From positions 2,852,001 to 2,916,000 of the forward strand of contig NZ_JADPZX010000001.1 of the NCBI RefSeq assembly GCF_015712165.1: a DNA stretch of 64,000 bases. The letters run 5' to 3'. This document shows positions 43,534-53,189 of this stretch, in pieces. This DNA comes from Streptomyces spinoverrucosus. GTDB lineage: Bacteria > Actinomycetota > Actinomycetes > Streptomycetales > Streptomycetaceae. Position 1 is the first letter of the stretch. Each line of letters opens with the position of its first letter. The notes beneath the pieces were generated by a model. The model was not told where the DNA came from and did no database searches. It saw only the letters and a list, made by a program, of their open reading frames with translations. A program made the translations under genes and the position numbers.

Positions 43534-44584
43534 GGATCGTCTCCTTCCAGAAGTGGCAGGCCGAGCCGCGGCCGGCCAGCTCGCTGCCGTCCCGCTCGGC
43601 GACGGGGTGCAGGGCCGGGACGTCCGTACGGCAGATGTCCTGGGCCTGGGGGCAGCGCGGGTTGAAGGCGCAACCGGTCGGGATGCGCAGCAGGTTGGGC
43701 GGCAGACCCTTGATCGCGTACAGCTCCTGGCCCTTCTGGTCCAGGCGCGGGATCGAGTCCAGCAGGCCCTTGGTGTACGGGTGCGCGGGGCGCTTGTACA
43801 GCTCGTGGACCGGGGCGCGCTCCACGATGCGGCCCGCGTACATCACGGCGATCTTGTCCGCGACGTCGGCGACCACGCCGAGGTCGTGGGTGATCAGGAT
43901 GAGGCCCATGTGGTACTCGCGCTGCAACTCCGCGAGCAGGTCCATGACCTGGGCCTGGACGGTCACGTCGAGGGCCGTGGTGGGCTCGTCGGCGATGATC
44001 AGGTCCGGCTCCAGGGCGAGCGCCATCGCGATCATGATGCGCTGGCGCATACCGCCCGAGAACTGGTGCGGGTAGTCGTTCACCCGAGCCGCCGCGGCCG
44101 GGATCTTCACCCGGTCCATCAGCTCGATCGCCTTGGCCTTGGCGTCCTTCTTGGACATGCCCTGGTGGACGCGGAACATCTCGCCGAGCTGGTAGCCGAC
44201 GGTCAGGACCGGGTTGAGCGAGGACAGCGCGTCCTGGAAGATCATCGCGATCTTGCGGCCGCGGATCTTCCGGCGCTCCTCGTTGGACATCTTCAGCATG
44301 TCCTGGCCGCGGAAGAGGATCTCCCCCTTGGGGATGCGGCCGGGCGGCATGTCGAGGATGCCCATGATCGCCTGCGCGGTCACGGACTTGCCGGAGCCGG
44401 ACTCGCCGAGCACGGCGAGCGTCTCGCCCGCGGAGACGGAGTAGTTGACGCCGTTGACTGCCTTGGCGACGCCGTCACGGGTGTGGAACTCCACGTGCAG
44501 GTCGCGGACTTCGAGCAGCGGGCGGCCCGCGTCGGCCGCGCCGTCGGGCGTGGGACTCTCGGCCGTTTCATCGATGATGGTCAC
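43526..44584 (-). CDS. Cluster 3 oligopeptide ABC ATPase (OppD/DppD type)
   Basis: A 352-residue ATPase starting at GTG 44584 with GGGAGG seven bases away. Walker [10 protein letters not shown], signature FSGGMRQR, Walker [14 protein letters not shown]-terminal GCAFNPRC. An N-terminal extension of about 22 residues (TIIDETAESPTPDGAADAG) distinguishes it from the cluster 1 copy (31693-32667), otherwise highly similar. Confidence 0.93.
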   Translation of the reverse strand: MTIIDETAESPTPDGAADAGRPLLEVRDLHVEFHTRDGVAKAVNGVNYSVSAGETLAVLGESGSGKSVTAQAIMGILDMPPGRIPKGEILFRGQDMLKMSNEERRKIRGRKIAMIFQDALSSLNPVLTVGYQLGEMFRVHQGMSKKDAKAKAIELMDRVKIPAAAARVNDYPHQFSGGMRQRIMIAMALALEPDLIIADEPTTALDVTVQAQVMDLLAELQREYHMGLILITHDLGVVADVADKIAVMYAGRIVERAPVHELYKRPAHPYTKGLLDSIPRLDQKGQELYAIKGLPPNLLRIPTGCAFNPRCPQAQDICRTDVPALHPVAERDGSELAGRGSACHFWKETIHG

Positions 44585-44595
44585 GTACGCCTCCC

Positions 44596-45558
44596 TCAGC
44601 GCAGCTTGGGGTCGAGGGCGTTGCGTACAGCATCGCCGAACATCAGGAACGAGAGCACCGTGATCGAGACCATCACCGACGGGATGATCAGGGTGTGGGG
44701 GGCGATACGGAGCTGCTCACGTCCTCGCGCCACGTCGCCGCCCCAGGACACGGCGGTGTCACCGAGACCCACGCCCAGGAAGGACAGGGTGGCCTCGGCC
44801 GCGATGTAGCCGCCGAGCGCGATGGTCGCGACGACGATGATGGGCGCGAGCGCGTTGGGCAGGATGTGCCGGATCAGGATCCGCGACGTCGACGCACCGA
44901 GGGCCTTGGCGGCCACCACGTAGTCCGCCTGCTTGATGGTGATCACGGCACCGCGAGCGACACGGGCGATCTGGGTCCAGCCGAGGAAGGCAAGAGCCAG
45001 GATGACGACCCAGACGGTGCGGTTGTCGAAGGAGTTGAGGACCACCAGGGCGCCGAGCAGGAACGGGATGCCGAGGAAGATGTCGGTCAGCCGCGAGAGC
45101 AGGGTGTCGGTCCAGCCGCCGAAGTAGCCGGCGATCATGCCGATGACCGTGCCGATGATGGTGACGGCGACGGTGACGCCCACGCCGACGCTGATCGAGG
45201 CGCGGGCACCGTAGACGACCCGTGCGTAGATCGAACGGCCCTGGACGTCGTAACCGAGCCAGTCCGGGGCGAAGACATGGCCCCAGTTCGGCGCGCCCAG
45301 ATAGTGGTTGGCCAGATCGGCGTCGCGCGGCGAGGCGCTGGTGAACAGTCCCGGCCAGACCGACATCACCAGCAGGAACACGATCAGCACGGCCGAGATC
45401 AGGAACAGCGGGTTGCGCCGCAGGTCGTGCCAGGCGTCGGACCACAGGCTGCGCGCCTTGTCGGGAGCCGGGCCGGTGTCGGTCACGACGACGCCCGCGG
45501 TGCTCACGGTGTCACCGGGAAGCGCTTCGACCTGCTTCTCCACGGTCTTGTCAGGCAT
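44596..45558 (-). CDS. Cluster 3 oligopeptide ABC permease (OppC/DppC type)
   Basis: A 320-residue permease with six helices, WHDLRRNPLFL at the N-terminal side and EAA loop AAKALGASTSRILIRHILPN. Its start overlaps the OppB-type gene's end by eight bases (ATGCCTGA), the same junction as in cluster 1. Confidence 0.93.
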   Translation of the reverse strand: MPDKTVEKQVEALPGDTVSTAGVVVTDTGPAPDKARSLWSDAWHDLRRNPLFLISAVLIVFLLVMSVWPGLFTSASPRDADLANHYLGAPNWGHVFAPDWLGYDVQGRSIYARVVYGARASISVGVGVTVAVTIIGTVIGMIAGYFGGWTDTLLSRLTDIFLGIPFLLGALVVLNSFDNRTVWVVILALAFLGWTQIARVARGAVITIKQADYVVAAKALGASTSRILIRHILPNALAPIIVVATIALGGYIAAEATLSFLGVGLGDTAVSWGGDVARGREQLRIAPHTLIIPSVMVSITVLSFLMFGDAVRNALDPKLR

Positions 45559-46480
45559 ACCGGATCCTCGGGTCCAGGACCGCGTAAAGCAGGTCGACGA
45601 TCAAGCTGGCGGCGAGGTAGATGAGCACCATCAGCGAGGCGATTCCCACGACCGTGGCGCCCTCACGCCGGCTGAGCGCCTCGTAGACCTCGATGCCGAT
45701 ACCCCGCACGTTGAAGATGCCCTCGGTCACGATGGCGCCGGTCATCAGGCTGCCGATCTCGATACCGAGGAAGGTGACCACGGGAATCAGCGAGTTGCGC
45801 ATCAGGTGGACACCGACGATACGGCGGCGCGGCAGCCCCTTGGCCACGGCGGTGCGGATGTAGTCGGAGCGCAGGTTCTCCGCAATCGACGTGCGGGTCA
45901 ACCGGGCGACGTAGGCGAGCGACAGCGACGCCAGCACGATGGCGGGAAGCGCGAGTTGGGAGAGGTTCGTCGAGTCGGTCACGGTGGGCGTGGTGACCGA
46001 CCACTGGAACGCGAGCAGGTACTGCAGCAGGAAGCCCAGCACGAAGGACGGCATCGAGACGAGGACCAGCGTCAGCGTCAGCAGTCCGCGGTCCCGCAGC
46101 GTGTCGGGGCGCAGGCCGGCGACGACACCGAGGCCGATACCCACGAGCGTGACGAAGGTGAAGGCGAAGAGCGTCAGTCTGATCGTCACCGGGAACGCGT
46201 CGAGGATGATGTCCGCGATGGGCCGCTGACTGGCTATCTGAGTACCGAAGTCGCCCTGGAACAGCCCCATCATGTAGTTCAGGTACTGCTGCAGGAGCGG
46301 CTGATCGAGGCCGAGCTCCTTCTTGATGCCCGCTACCACCGTCGGGTCGTACGCCTGATCCCCCATCATCGCCCGGACGGGATCGCCGGGCAGGGCGTAC
46401 ATCATACAGAAGATGATCAAGGTTGACCCGATGAACACCGGGATCATCTGGAGCAGTCGCCGTGCGACATAGCGCCCCAT
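45551..46480 (-). CDS. Cluster 3 oligopeptide ABC permease (OppB/DppB type)
   Basis: A 309-residue permease starting MGRYVARRLLQMIPVFI, six helices, EAA loop VAKGLPRRRIVGVHLMRN. ATG with GGAGG upstream. A 132-bp gap with a stem-loop separates it from the binding-protein gene, unlike cluster 1, where the gap is nine bases. Confidence 0.93.
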   Translation of the reverse strand: MGRYVARRLLQMIPVFIGSTLIIFCMMYALPGDPVRAMMGDQAYDPTVVAGIKKELGLDQPLLQQYLNYMMGLFQGDFGTQIASQRPIADIILDAFPVTIRLTLFAFTFVTLVGIGLGVVAGLRPDTLRDRGLLTLTLVLVSMPSFVLGFLLQYLLAFQWSVTTPTVTDSTNLSQLALPAIVLASLSLAYVARLTRTSIAENLRSDYIRTAVAKGLPRRRIVGVHLMRNSLIPVVTFLGIEIGSLMTGAIVTEGIFNVRGIGIEVYEALSRREGATVVGIASLMVLIYLAASLIVDLLYAVLDPRIRYA

Positions 46481-46505
46481 AGGTGCCTCCGTGAGGGGTT
46501 AACGC

Positions 46506-46551
46506 AGGTGCGGGGGCCGCCTCCTGGTGAGGAGACGACCCCCATGCACCT
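46506..46551. other. Stem-loop between binding-protein and permease genes of cluster 3
   Basis: AGGTGC ... GCACCT with inner GGGGG / CCCCC and CTCCT / AGGAG pairs. A structure in this place usually stabilises the upstream mRNA or terminates part of the transcripts, giving more binding protein than permease. Confidence 0.6.
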
Positions 46552-46612
46552 CCCACCGCCACCTGAGCGGCGGCGGGTTTACGGCCGAGGGGGAAGGGGT
46601 CCGACGTCCCTC

Positions 46613-48226
46613 TTACTTGGTGGTGACGCCCCACACTTCGAGGTCACCGTGGAAGTCGACGTTGACGTTGTCGACGTTCTTACCGTGGCCGCCGTTGATG
46701 CGGTAGTACCAGAGCGGGATGGACGGCATGTACTCGACCAGCTTCTTCTCGACCTCCTGGAAGGCCTTCACCGACTCGTCGAGGGACTTGGCCTGGTCGG
46801 CCTTGTTCATCAGCTCGTCGACCTCCTTGTTGGAGAATCGACCGTTGTTGGCCTCGGCCGTGGTGTGGAAGAGCTCCTTCATGAAGTTGGCGTTGACCGG
46901 GTAGTCGGCGACCCAGCCACCGCGGTACATGCCCTTCACCTGGTCGTTGTCACGGGCCTCCAGGTCCGTGGGGAAGTCCGGCTTGGGGTCACCGACGCAG
47001 TCGACGCCGGTGGCCTTGCGGATGGACTCGCAGACCGCGGTCACCCACTCCTTGTGCCCACCGTCGGTGTTGTACTGGATGGTGAACTTGTTGCCCGGGA
47101 CGCCGCCACCCTCCTGGACGAGCTGCTTCGCCTTCGCCGGGTTGTACGTGAACACGTCGGTGTCCAGGTTCTGGTAGCCCTTGACGCCCGGCGGGGTGAA
47201 GCCCTTGGCCGGCGTGCGGGTGTTGTTCAGAACCGTCTTGGTGATGGTGTCACGGTCGATCGCCATCGACAGACCCTGCAGGACCTTCGGGTCGATGTCC
47301 TTGAAGGTCTTGGAGTAGAACGCCGGGGTCAGCGACTGGATGGCCGCGTACGGCTGCTCGATGGCGCCGTCACCCAGGTCCTGCTTGTACTTCGGCAGGT
47401 CCGTCGGGCCGACCTGGCGGATCATGTCCAGGTTGCCGGAGACGACGTCCTTGTAGGCGGCCTCGACCGTCGTGTAGTTCTTGAACTGGACGCCCTTGTT
47501 CTTCGCCTTGTTCGGGCCCAGGTACTCGTCCCAGGCCTTGACCTGGATGAGCTTCTTGTGGTCCCACTTCTCGAACGTGTAGGGACCGTTGCCGATCGGC
47601 TTCTGACCGAAGGCCTTCGGGTCGTCGTAGAAGACCTCGGGCAGCGGGGCCCACGTGGCGTAGCCGAGCTTGTAGTTGAAGTACGGCATCGTGTACTTCA
47701 GCTCGATGGTGAAGGTGTGGTCGTCCACGGCCTTCAGACCGGACATGGCCTCGGCCTTCGGCTCACCCTTCTCCGGGTGGACGTCCTCGTAACCCTTGAT
47801 GTCCTGGAACCAGAAGGAGTTCTGCTGGTTGTTCTTGATGTTGGCGTACCAGTTCCAGGCGTCGATGTACGACTTGGAGGTGACTTCTTCGCCGTTGTGG
47901 AACTTCCAGCCCTTCTTGAGCTTGACCGTCCACGTCTTCGAGTCGTCGGACGTGACCGACTCGGCGTTCGTGTAGACGATGTCACCCTTGGCGTCGAAGT
48001 CCAGCAGCTGGGTGAAGAGGGACTGGATGACGTACGAGCCGTTGGCCTCGTTGGTGTCAGCCGGGATCAGCGGCTTCTGCGGCTCGCCGACGTCGATCGA
48101 GACGTACCCGGCAGGTCCGGAACCCTTGCTCTCACCCTCACCACCACCGCCGCCGCCGCAGGCAGTGGCGGCCAGGGCGACGACTATCGCACCCGCGACC
48201 CACTTGGCGCTCTTGGCACCGCGCAT
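46613..48226 (-). CDS. Cluster 3 oligopeptide-binding lipoprotein (BldKB-like SBP family 5)
   Basis: A 537-residue peptide-binding lipoprotein. Signal peptide with lipobox cysteine (ALAATAC, about C23), glycine linker, then the OppA fold (GEPQKPLIPADTNE ... WKFHNGEEVTSKSYIDAWNW). ATG at 48226 with AGGAGG six bases upstream. The style of the signal peptide and mature protein resembles my recollection of BldKB, the Streptomyces importer needed for aerial development, and typA adjacency fits; but in published bldK a permease gene precedes the binding protein, so I leave the symbol blank. Confidence 0.92.
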   Translation of the reverse strand: MRGAKSAKWVAGAIVVALAATACGGGGGGEGESKGSGPAGYVSIDVGEPQKPLIPADTNEANGSYVIQSLFTQLLDFDAKGDIVYTNAESVTSDDSKTWTVKLKKGWKFHNGEEVTSKSYIDAWNWYANIKNNQQNSFWFQDIKGYEDVHPEKGEPKAEAMSGLKAVDDHTFTIELKYTMPYFNYKLGYATWAPLPEVFYDDPKAFGQKPIGNGPYTFEKWDHKKLIQVKAWDEYLGPNKAKNKGVQFKNYTTVEAAYKDVVSGNLDMIRQVGPTDLPKYKQDLGDGAIEQPYAAIQSLTPAFYSKTFKDIDPKVLQGLSMAIDRDTITKTVLNNTRTPAKGFTPPGVKGYQNLDTDVFTYNPAKAKQLVQEGGGVPGNKFTIQYNTDGGHKEWVTAVCESIRKATGVDCVGDPKPDFPTDLEARDNDQVKGMYRGGWVADYPVNANFMKELFHTTAEANNGRFSNKEVDELMNKADQAKSLDESVKAFQEVEKKLVEYMPSIPLWYYRINGGHGKNVDNVNVDFHGDLEVWGVTTK

Positions 48227-48777
48227 GGGTTCCTCCTATGAAGTCATTGGTTCACCGCAAAGAGAGCACAGGACAAATCACCGCCACGGCCCGTCGTCCG
48301 GTAGCGGAAATCGTCAGGTGCCCCCGCGCTCGTGAGGGTCGGCGCCCCGTCGGCGAGTGACCCGTTCATCCGAGCTCTACGCGCCTAACTATCGGCCAAA
48401 CACTGGGAGCGAACCACACTCTCGAGGTCTCGGTTCGATCACAGCTCGCGCCTACTTCTTCCAAAATCCGGACAAAGGGTTTGGTGAAAGATCCCTGCGA
48501 AACGGACTTGTTACACATCTATCGGAGGCGAGCGTCCGCATTCCGGACGAGAGGGTGAGATAATCGGTTGCGCGCGCCATAGCTCCCGTGCAGGGCGCCA
48601 CCGACGACCGTCGCGCGGTCAAGAAGCCTGCGCGGCAAGGCCGTTGCGCGAGCCCCGGGACCGGGGCGGCGCGGCACTTCCGCAGCAGGGTAGTGGGAAC
48701 AGCGCGTTCCGGACGGCCGTCCCGGGCAAATCGAGGGTTTTCCCTACCCCTTTCCTCTGCGTTGTCCCCCCTTAACC
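48227..48777. promoter_or_regulatory. 550-bp non-coding region upstream of cluster 3
   Basis: Unusually long and AT-rich for this window (48440-48530). A minus-strand GATAGT (48393-48388) may be the -10 of cluster 3, giving a leader of about 155 nt. A short inverted repeat CGTCCG-N5-CGGACG lies at 48533-48549. I see no convincing gene or RNA on either strand. Confidence 0.4.
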
Positions 48778-48821
48778 AACAGCACCGCACACCCCGCGTG
48801 AGCGAGGTGCGCGGTGCTGTT
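48778..48821 (-). terminator. Terminator of typA
   Basis: 11-bp perfect outer stem AACAGCACCGC / GCGGTGCTGTT with a further imperfect inner stem, ten bases after the typA stop. Confidence 0.82.
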
Positions 48822-48830
48822 CCAGGACCG

Positions 48831-50747
48831 TCAGCCGTGCTTGGCGCGGCTCGCGGCGCGGGCCCGCTCACGGGCGTCCAGGTTCACCTTGCGGATGCGC
48901 ACCGCCTCCGGGGTGACCTCGACGCACTCGTCGTCGCGGCAGAACTCCAGGGACTGCTCCAGCGACAGCTTGCGCGGCGGGACGATCGACTCGGTCACAT
49001 CGGCCGTGGAGGAGCGCATGTTGGTGAGCTTCTTCTCCTTGGTGATGTTGACGTCCATGTCGTCGGAGCGGGAGTTCTCGCCGACGATCATGCCCTCGTA
49101 CACCTCGGTGCCCGGCTCCACGAAGAGCACGCCGCGCTCCTGGAGGTTCGTCATCGCGAAGGCGGTGACGGCACCGGCACGGTCCGCGACCAGAGAGCCG
49201 TTGTTGCGGGTCTGCAGGGCGCCGAACCAGGGCTCGAAGCCCTCGTGGATGGAGTGCCCGATGCCGGTGCCGCGGGTCTGGGTGAGGAACTCGGTCCGGA
49301 AGCCGATGAGGCCGCGGGAGGGCACGACGAACTCCATGCGGACCCAGCCGGAGCCGTGGTTGGACATGTTGTCCATGCGGCCCTTGCGGACGCCCATGAG
49401 CTGCGTGACGGCGCCCATGTGCTCCTCGGGCACGTCGATCGTCATGCGCTCGACGGGCTCGTACGTCTTGCCGTCGACCTCCTTGGTGACGACCTGCGGC
49501 TTGCCGATGGTCAGCTCGAAGCCCTCGCGGCGCATCGTCTCGACCAGGATGGCCAGCGCGAGCTCGCCACGGCCCTGGACCTCCCAGGCGTCCGGCCGCT
49601 CGGTGTCGAGCACACGGAGGCTGACGTTACCGATCAGCTCGCGGTCGAGGCGGTCCTTGACCTGGCGGGCGGTGACCTTGCGGTCCTTGACCGCCGCCTT
49701 GGCGTCGGCGCCCTTGCCGGTGCCGCCGCGGCCGACCAGCGGGGAGGTGTTGGTGCCGATGACCATGGAGATCGCGGGCTCGTCGACCGTGATCAGCGGC
49801 AGCGCGACCGGGTTCTCCGGGTCGGCCAGGGTCTCGCCGATCATGATGTCCGGGATACCGGCGACGGCGCAGATGTCACCGGGGCCGGCCATCTCCGCCG
49901 GCTTGCGGGTGAGCGCCTCCGTCATCATCAGCTCGGAGATGCGCACGTTGCTGACGGACCCGTCGCGCTTCATCCAGGCGACCGTCTGGCCCTTGCGCAG
50001 CTCGCCCTGCTCGACGCGGAGCAGCGCGATACGGCCGAGGAAGTTGTCGGCGTCCAGGTTGGTGACGTGGGCCTGGAGCGGGGCGGCCTCGTCGTAGGTC
50101 GGGGCCGGGATGTGCTCCAGGATCGCGGAGAAGAACGGCTCCAGGCTGGTGGAGTCGGCCGGGACCGTGCCGTTGTCCGGCTTGGTCAGCGACGCGATGC
50201 CGTCACGGCCGCAGGCGTAGACGATCGGGAACTCGATCTGCTCCTCGTCGGCGTCCAGGTCGAGGAAGAGGTCGTAGGTCTCGTTGACGACCTCGTCGAT
50301 CCGGGAGTCCGGGCGGTCCGTCTTGTTGATGCACAGGATGACCGGCAGGCGCTGCTGCAGGGCCTTGCGCAGCACGAAGCGGGTCTGCGGCAGCGGGCCC
50401 TCGGAGGCGTCCACGAGCAGCACGACACCGTCGACCATCGACAGGCCGCGCTCGACCTCACCGCCGAAGTCGGCGTGGCCGGGGGTGTCGATGATGTTGA
50501 TGGTGATGACGTCCCCCCCGTCCTTCGGGTGGTACTTCACCGCCGTGTTCTTGGCGAGGATCGTGATGCCCTTCTCACGCTCCAGGTCGTTCGAGTCCAT
50601 CATGCGGTCGTCGACGGAGTCGAGCTGGTGCGCGGCGAAGGCACCGGCCTGCTTGAGCATGGCGTCGACGATGGTCGTCTTGCCGTGGTCGACGTGGGCG
50701 ACGATGGCGACGTTGCGGATGTCGTGACGTGTTGCGGACACGGCCAT
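48831..50747 (-). CDS. typA: Translational GTPase TypA/BipA
   Basis: Ribosome-associated GTPase of the EF-G superfamily, 638 residues. G1 [10 protein letters not shown]3 [11 protein letters not shown]4 NKTDRPDSR; after the G domain come the beta-barrel, EF-G III/V-like domains and the TypA C-terminal domain ([16 protein letters not shown]). The start is the ATG at 50747 ([20 protein letters not shown]); an in-frame start at 50828 would add 27 residues. GGGAG lies 11 bases upstream. BipA supports ribosome assembly and stress growth in other bacteria. The 244-bp region upstream (50748-50991) is non-coding. Confidence 0.96.
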   Translation of the reverse strand: MAVSATRHDIRNVAIVAHVDHGKTTIVDAMLKQAGAFAAHQLDSVDDRMMDSNDLEREKGITILAKNTAVKYHPKDGGDVITINIIDTPGHADFGGEVERGLSMVDGVVLLVDASEGPLPQTRFVLRKALQQRLPVILCINKTDRPDSRIDEVVNETYDLFLDLDADEEQIEFPIVYACGRDGIASLTKPDNGTVPADSTSLEPFFSAILEHIPAPTYDEAAPLQAHVTNLDADNFLGRIALLRVEQGELRKGQTVAWMKRDGSVSNVRISELMMTEALTRKPAEMAGPGDICAVAGIPDIMIGETLADPENPVALPLITVDEPAISMVIGTNTSPLVGRGGTGKGADAKAAVKDRKVTARQVKDRLDRELIGNVSLRVLDTERPDAWEVQGRGELALAILVETMRREGFELTIGKPQVVTKEVDGKTYEPVERMTIDVPEEHMGAVTQLMGVRKGRMDNMSNHGSGWVRMEFVVPSRGLIGFRTEFLTQTRGTGIGHSIHEGFEPWFGALQTRNNGSLVADRAGAVTAFAMTNLQERGVLFVEPGTEVYEGMIVGENSRSDDMDVNITKEKKLTNMRSSTADVTESIVPPRKLSLEQSLEFCRDDECVEVTPEAVRIRKVNLDARERARAASRAKHG

Positions 50748-50991
50748 ATTGCGGCGTACTCCCGGGATGGTGAGGACGGCTGCGCGTAGGACTGAGTTAC
50801 GCGCGCCCTGCCGGGCTTGACACGCCACGGCCTCACCCCATGGTACGGGGCTGCGGTGGGTGGGGCTTGCGGGGATACGTCGGTGCAGGTGGGGGCCGGT
50901 TTGGGGGTGGGTGGCCGGGTCCTGCGCCGGTGTCGGGGGCCACGCGGCCCGGCGCTACCGGGTGGTGCCGCCCGTCGTGCGAGGCCCCCGG

Positions 50992-53127
50992 TCAGTCCCG
51001 GGCCGCCTGCGTCGTCTTCTTGGCCGTCTTCTTCAGGAAGCCCATGTCCTGGTAGACGGGTGTCTCGAAGCCGAAGGAGCCGGTGTTGGCGAGGTTCTTG
51101 CGCACGGCGGTGAGTTGCGGGCGCTGGTAGAGGGGGATGGAGCCGGCGGCGGCCCAGATGCGGGAGTCGGCCTTGCGGACCAGCTCGCGGGACTCCTCCT
51201 CGTCCAGCGTGGCGATGGCCTGGTCGAAGAGCTGGTCGACCTGGTCAGTGCCGACCCGCGTGTAGTTCTGCTCGACGGTCAGCGAGCCGTCGGCGGCCGG
51301 TACCGGCTTGGCGTAGATCGGCCGGGCGTCGGTCGCGGGGAACGCCGACGCGGGCCAGGAGTACAGCGCGAGATCGTATTCACCGTTGGCGATGTGATCC
51401 TTGAAGTAGCTCGCGTCGGAGACCTTCGTGGTCTCCGTGCGGATCCCCACCCGCTGCAACATGCGTGCGATGCGGTCCGCGACCCGGTGCAGCGTGTCCG
51501 ACCCCGGCCCCGACGGCAGCACGAACCGCAGCGTGAGCGGCTTGCCGTCCTTGGCCAGCGTCCCGGCCGCGGCCCCCGGAGCGGCGGTTCCCTTGGGGGC
51601 GTACGCCCCTTGCGCCCCGCCCCCCTGCCCGGCGTGCTGCTTGCCGTCCTGCGCGAGATTCCGCGGGTCCGCCCGGTCGTCCTCGTGGTCACGTCCCTCG
51701 GGGTCCTCCCCCGCCTTCCCGTCCTCCCCCACGATGTACGTCCCGTCGTCCTCCCCCGCCGACTCCCCGGCCTTCGGTGACGTTGACTCCCCGGCTTCCG
51801 GCGACGCCGACTCCCCGGCTCCCGGCGACGCCGACTCCCCCTCGGCCCCCGCCGCCTTCTCCTCCTTCTTCTTCGGCTCCTTCAGCGGCCCGCCCCGCAC
51901 CCACCCGGCGTCCGCGAGCAGCGCCTCCGCCTCCTTGGTGTCCTGCCCCCCGAGCGCCCCGCTGTTGTCGGCGTACGCGGCCTGTCCGGACAGCGCGAGG
52001 TGGCTGCCGACCGGCTGCGCGGGCAGCCCCAGCGGCTTGAGGACGGCCTCGGCCAGTTCCTTGCGGTCGAGGGCGCGGGCCACGGCCCGGCGGACCCGTT
52101 CGTCGGCGAGCGGGCCGTCGGCGCCGTTGAGGGCGAGCTGGGTGTAGGTCGGTTCCAGCGACTTGCGGACTTCGTAGCGGGCCAGCGCCCGCATGTCCTC
52201 GGCGCCCTCCGCCTTCGCGCCCTGGAGCGGCGTACCGGTCCCCTTGGGGCGTCCGGCGAGGTCGATGCGCTGGGCGGTGGCGGCGTCGACGTCGGCGACG
52301 TCCACGGACCCGGCGGCCAGCGCCTCGGCCCGCTTCTCGCGCCCCACGGCCACCAGCACGATCTTGGAGAGCTTGGCCGGCTCCCCCCACCAGCGCTGAC
52401 TGCGGACGAGGGTGACCTCGTCCTTCTTCTTGTCGACCTTCTGCACGGTGAACGGCCCCGCGGTGACCTTGAGCTTGGTGCGCGCGCCGTCGTTGAAGGC
52501 GTCGGGCGTGCCCATGACCTCCTTCGGGTACAGCGGCGTGAACAGCGACTTCCAGTCGGCGTAGGTCCGGCTGAAGGTGACCTTGACCTCCAGGTTGTTC
52601 TTGCCCCGCTCGATCCGCTCGATGCGGTCGTACCCGGCGTTGCGCGCGGTCCAGTAGGCGCTGTCCTTCCCGGACAGGGCCCGCCACTGGGCGGCGAAGT
52701 CGGCCGCGCCGATCTCCCGCCCGTCGCTCCAGACGGCCTGCTGGTTGAGCTTGTAGAGGACCACCTGGCGCGGCTCGGTCTCGACGACCTCGGCCGATTC
52801 CAGGTAGTCGGGGTTGATCTCCGGCCGCCCGTTGTCGTTCATCCGGTACATCGACGGCAGCACGGCCTGAGCGATCGTCGCGGTGGTCGCGTCGGCATCG
52901 GCCTGGAAGGTGTTCAGCGTCTCCGGTACGGAGTCCACGGCCCAGCGCAGGGTGCCGCCGTCGGCGACCCGCGCGCGGGCGGCCGGCGCGATGTCCTGAC
53001 CGGCCAGCGGCTTGCCGGCCTCGTCGTCCGAGCCGCACCCGGCCAGAGCGGGCACCAGGAGCACACCCGCGGTGAGGAAGGCGACCGAGCGCATCACAGC
53101 ACGCGGGCCGACGCCGTCGTGGGACAT
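50992..53127 (-). CDS. Orphan peptide-binding lipoprotein with low-complexity insert (SBP family 5)
   Basis: A 711-residue family 5 binding protein, about 170 residues longer than its relatives here. Lipobox VPALAGC, then an OppA-like lobe I; at about residues 420-540 an inserted, highly charged, disordered segment with tandem ESASPGAG / ESASPEAG units and GEDPEGRDHEDDRADP; then the C-terminal lobe resumes (LTLRFVLPSGPGSDTLHRVA). No permease or ATPase genes adjoin it, so it must use another importer or act as a sensor or receptor. ATG at 53127 with a strong SD GGAGGTAA. Confidence 0.92.
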   Translation of the reverse strand: MSHDGVGPRAVMRSVAFLTAGVLLVPALAGCGSDDEAGKPLAGQDIAPAARARVADGGTLRWAVDSVPETLNTFQADADATTATIAQAVLPSMYRMNDNGRPEINPDYLESAEVVETEPRQVVLYKLNQQAVWSDGREIGAADFAAQWRALSGKDSAYWTARNAGYDRIERIERGKNNLEVKVTFSRTYADWKSLFTPLYPKEVMGTPDAFNDGARTKLKVTAGPFTVQKVDKKKDEVTLVRSQRWWGEPAKLSKIVLVAVGREKRAEALAAGSVDVADVDAATAQRIDLAGRPKGTGTPLQGAKAEGAEDMRALARYEVRKSLEPTYTQLALNGADGPLADERVRRAVARALDRKELAEAVLKPLGLPAQPVGSHLALSGQAAYADNSGALGGQDTKEAEALLADAGWVRGGPLKEPKKKEEKAAGAEGESASPGAGESASPEAGESTSPKAGESAGEDDGTYIVGEDGKAGEDPEGRDHEDDRADPRNLAQDGKQHAGQGGGAQGAYAPKGTAAPGAAAGTLAKDGKPLTLRFVLPSGPGSDTLHRVADRIARMLQRVGIRTETTKVSDASYFKDHIANGEYDLALYSWPASAFPATDARPIYAKPVPAADGSLTVEQNYTRVGTDQVDQLFDQAIATLDEEESRELVRKADSRIWAAAGSIPLYQRPQLTAVRKNLANTGSFGFETPVYQDMGFLKKTAKKTTQAARD
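51761..51840 (-). repeat. 24-bp tandem repeats inside the orphan binding-protein gene
   Basis: Three-plus copies with a 24-bp period (units at 51761, 51785, 51809 and a partial one at 51833) of the type GACTCCCCGGCTTCCGGCGA. On the coding strand they encode eight-residue GESASPGA units. Confidence 0.75.
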
Positions 53128-53169
53128 CTCTGCTTACCTCCGGGAGCCGCGGGGGTTACGATCACTTTT

Positions 53170-53189
53170 GGCGGTATATGGCGGTATAT
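53170..53189. repeat. Tandem 10-bp GGCGGTATAT in a promoter region
   Basis: Two identical adjacent copies of GGCGGTATAT. On the minus strand they form two possible -10 elements (TATACC) upstream of the orphan binding-protein gene; CTGATCAG, an 8-bp palindrome, lies just beyond (53194-53201). The region 53128-53434 has no gene. Confidence 0.55.

Noticed and set aside
42385..48226. Naming cluster 3 bldKA-E
   Set aside because: Neighbouring typA and the binding-protein style fit, but the gene order (binding protein first) does not match the published bldK order (permease first), so the symbols would be a guess.
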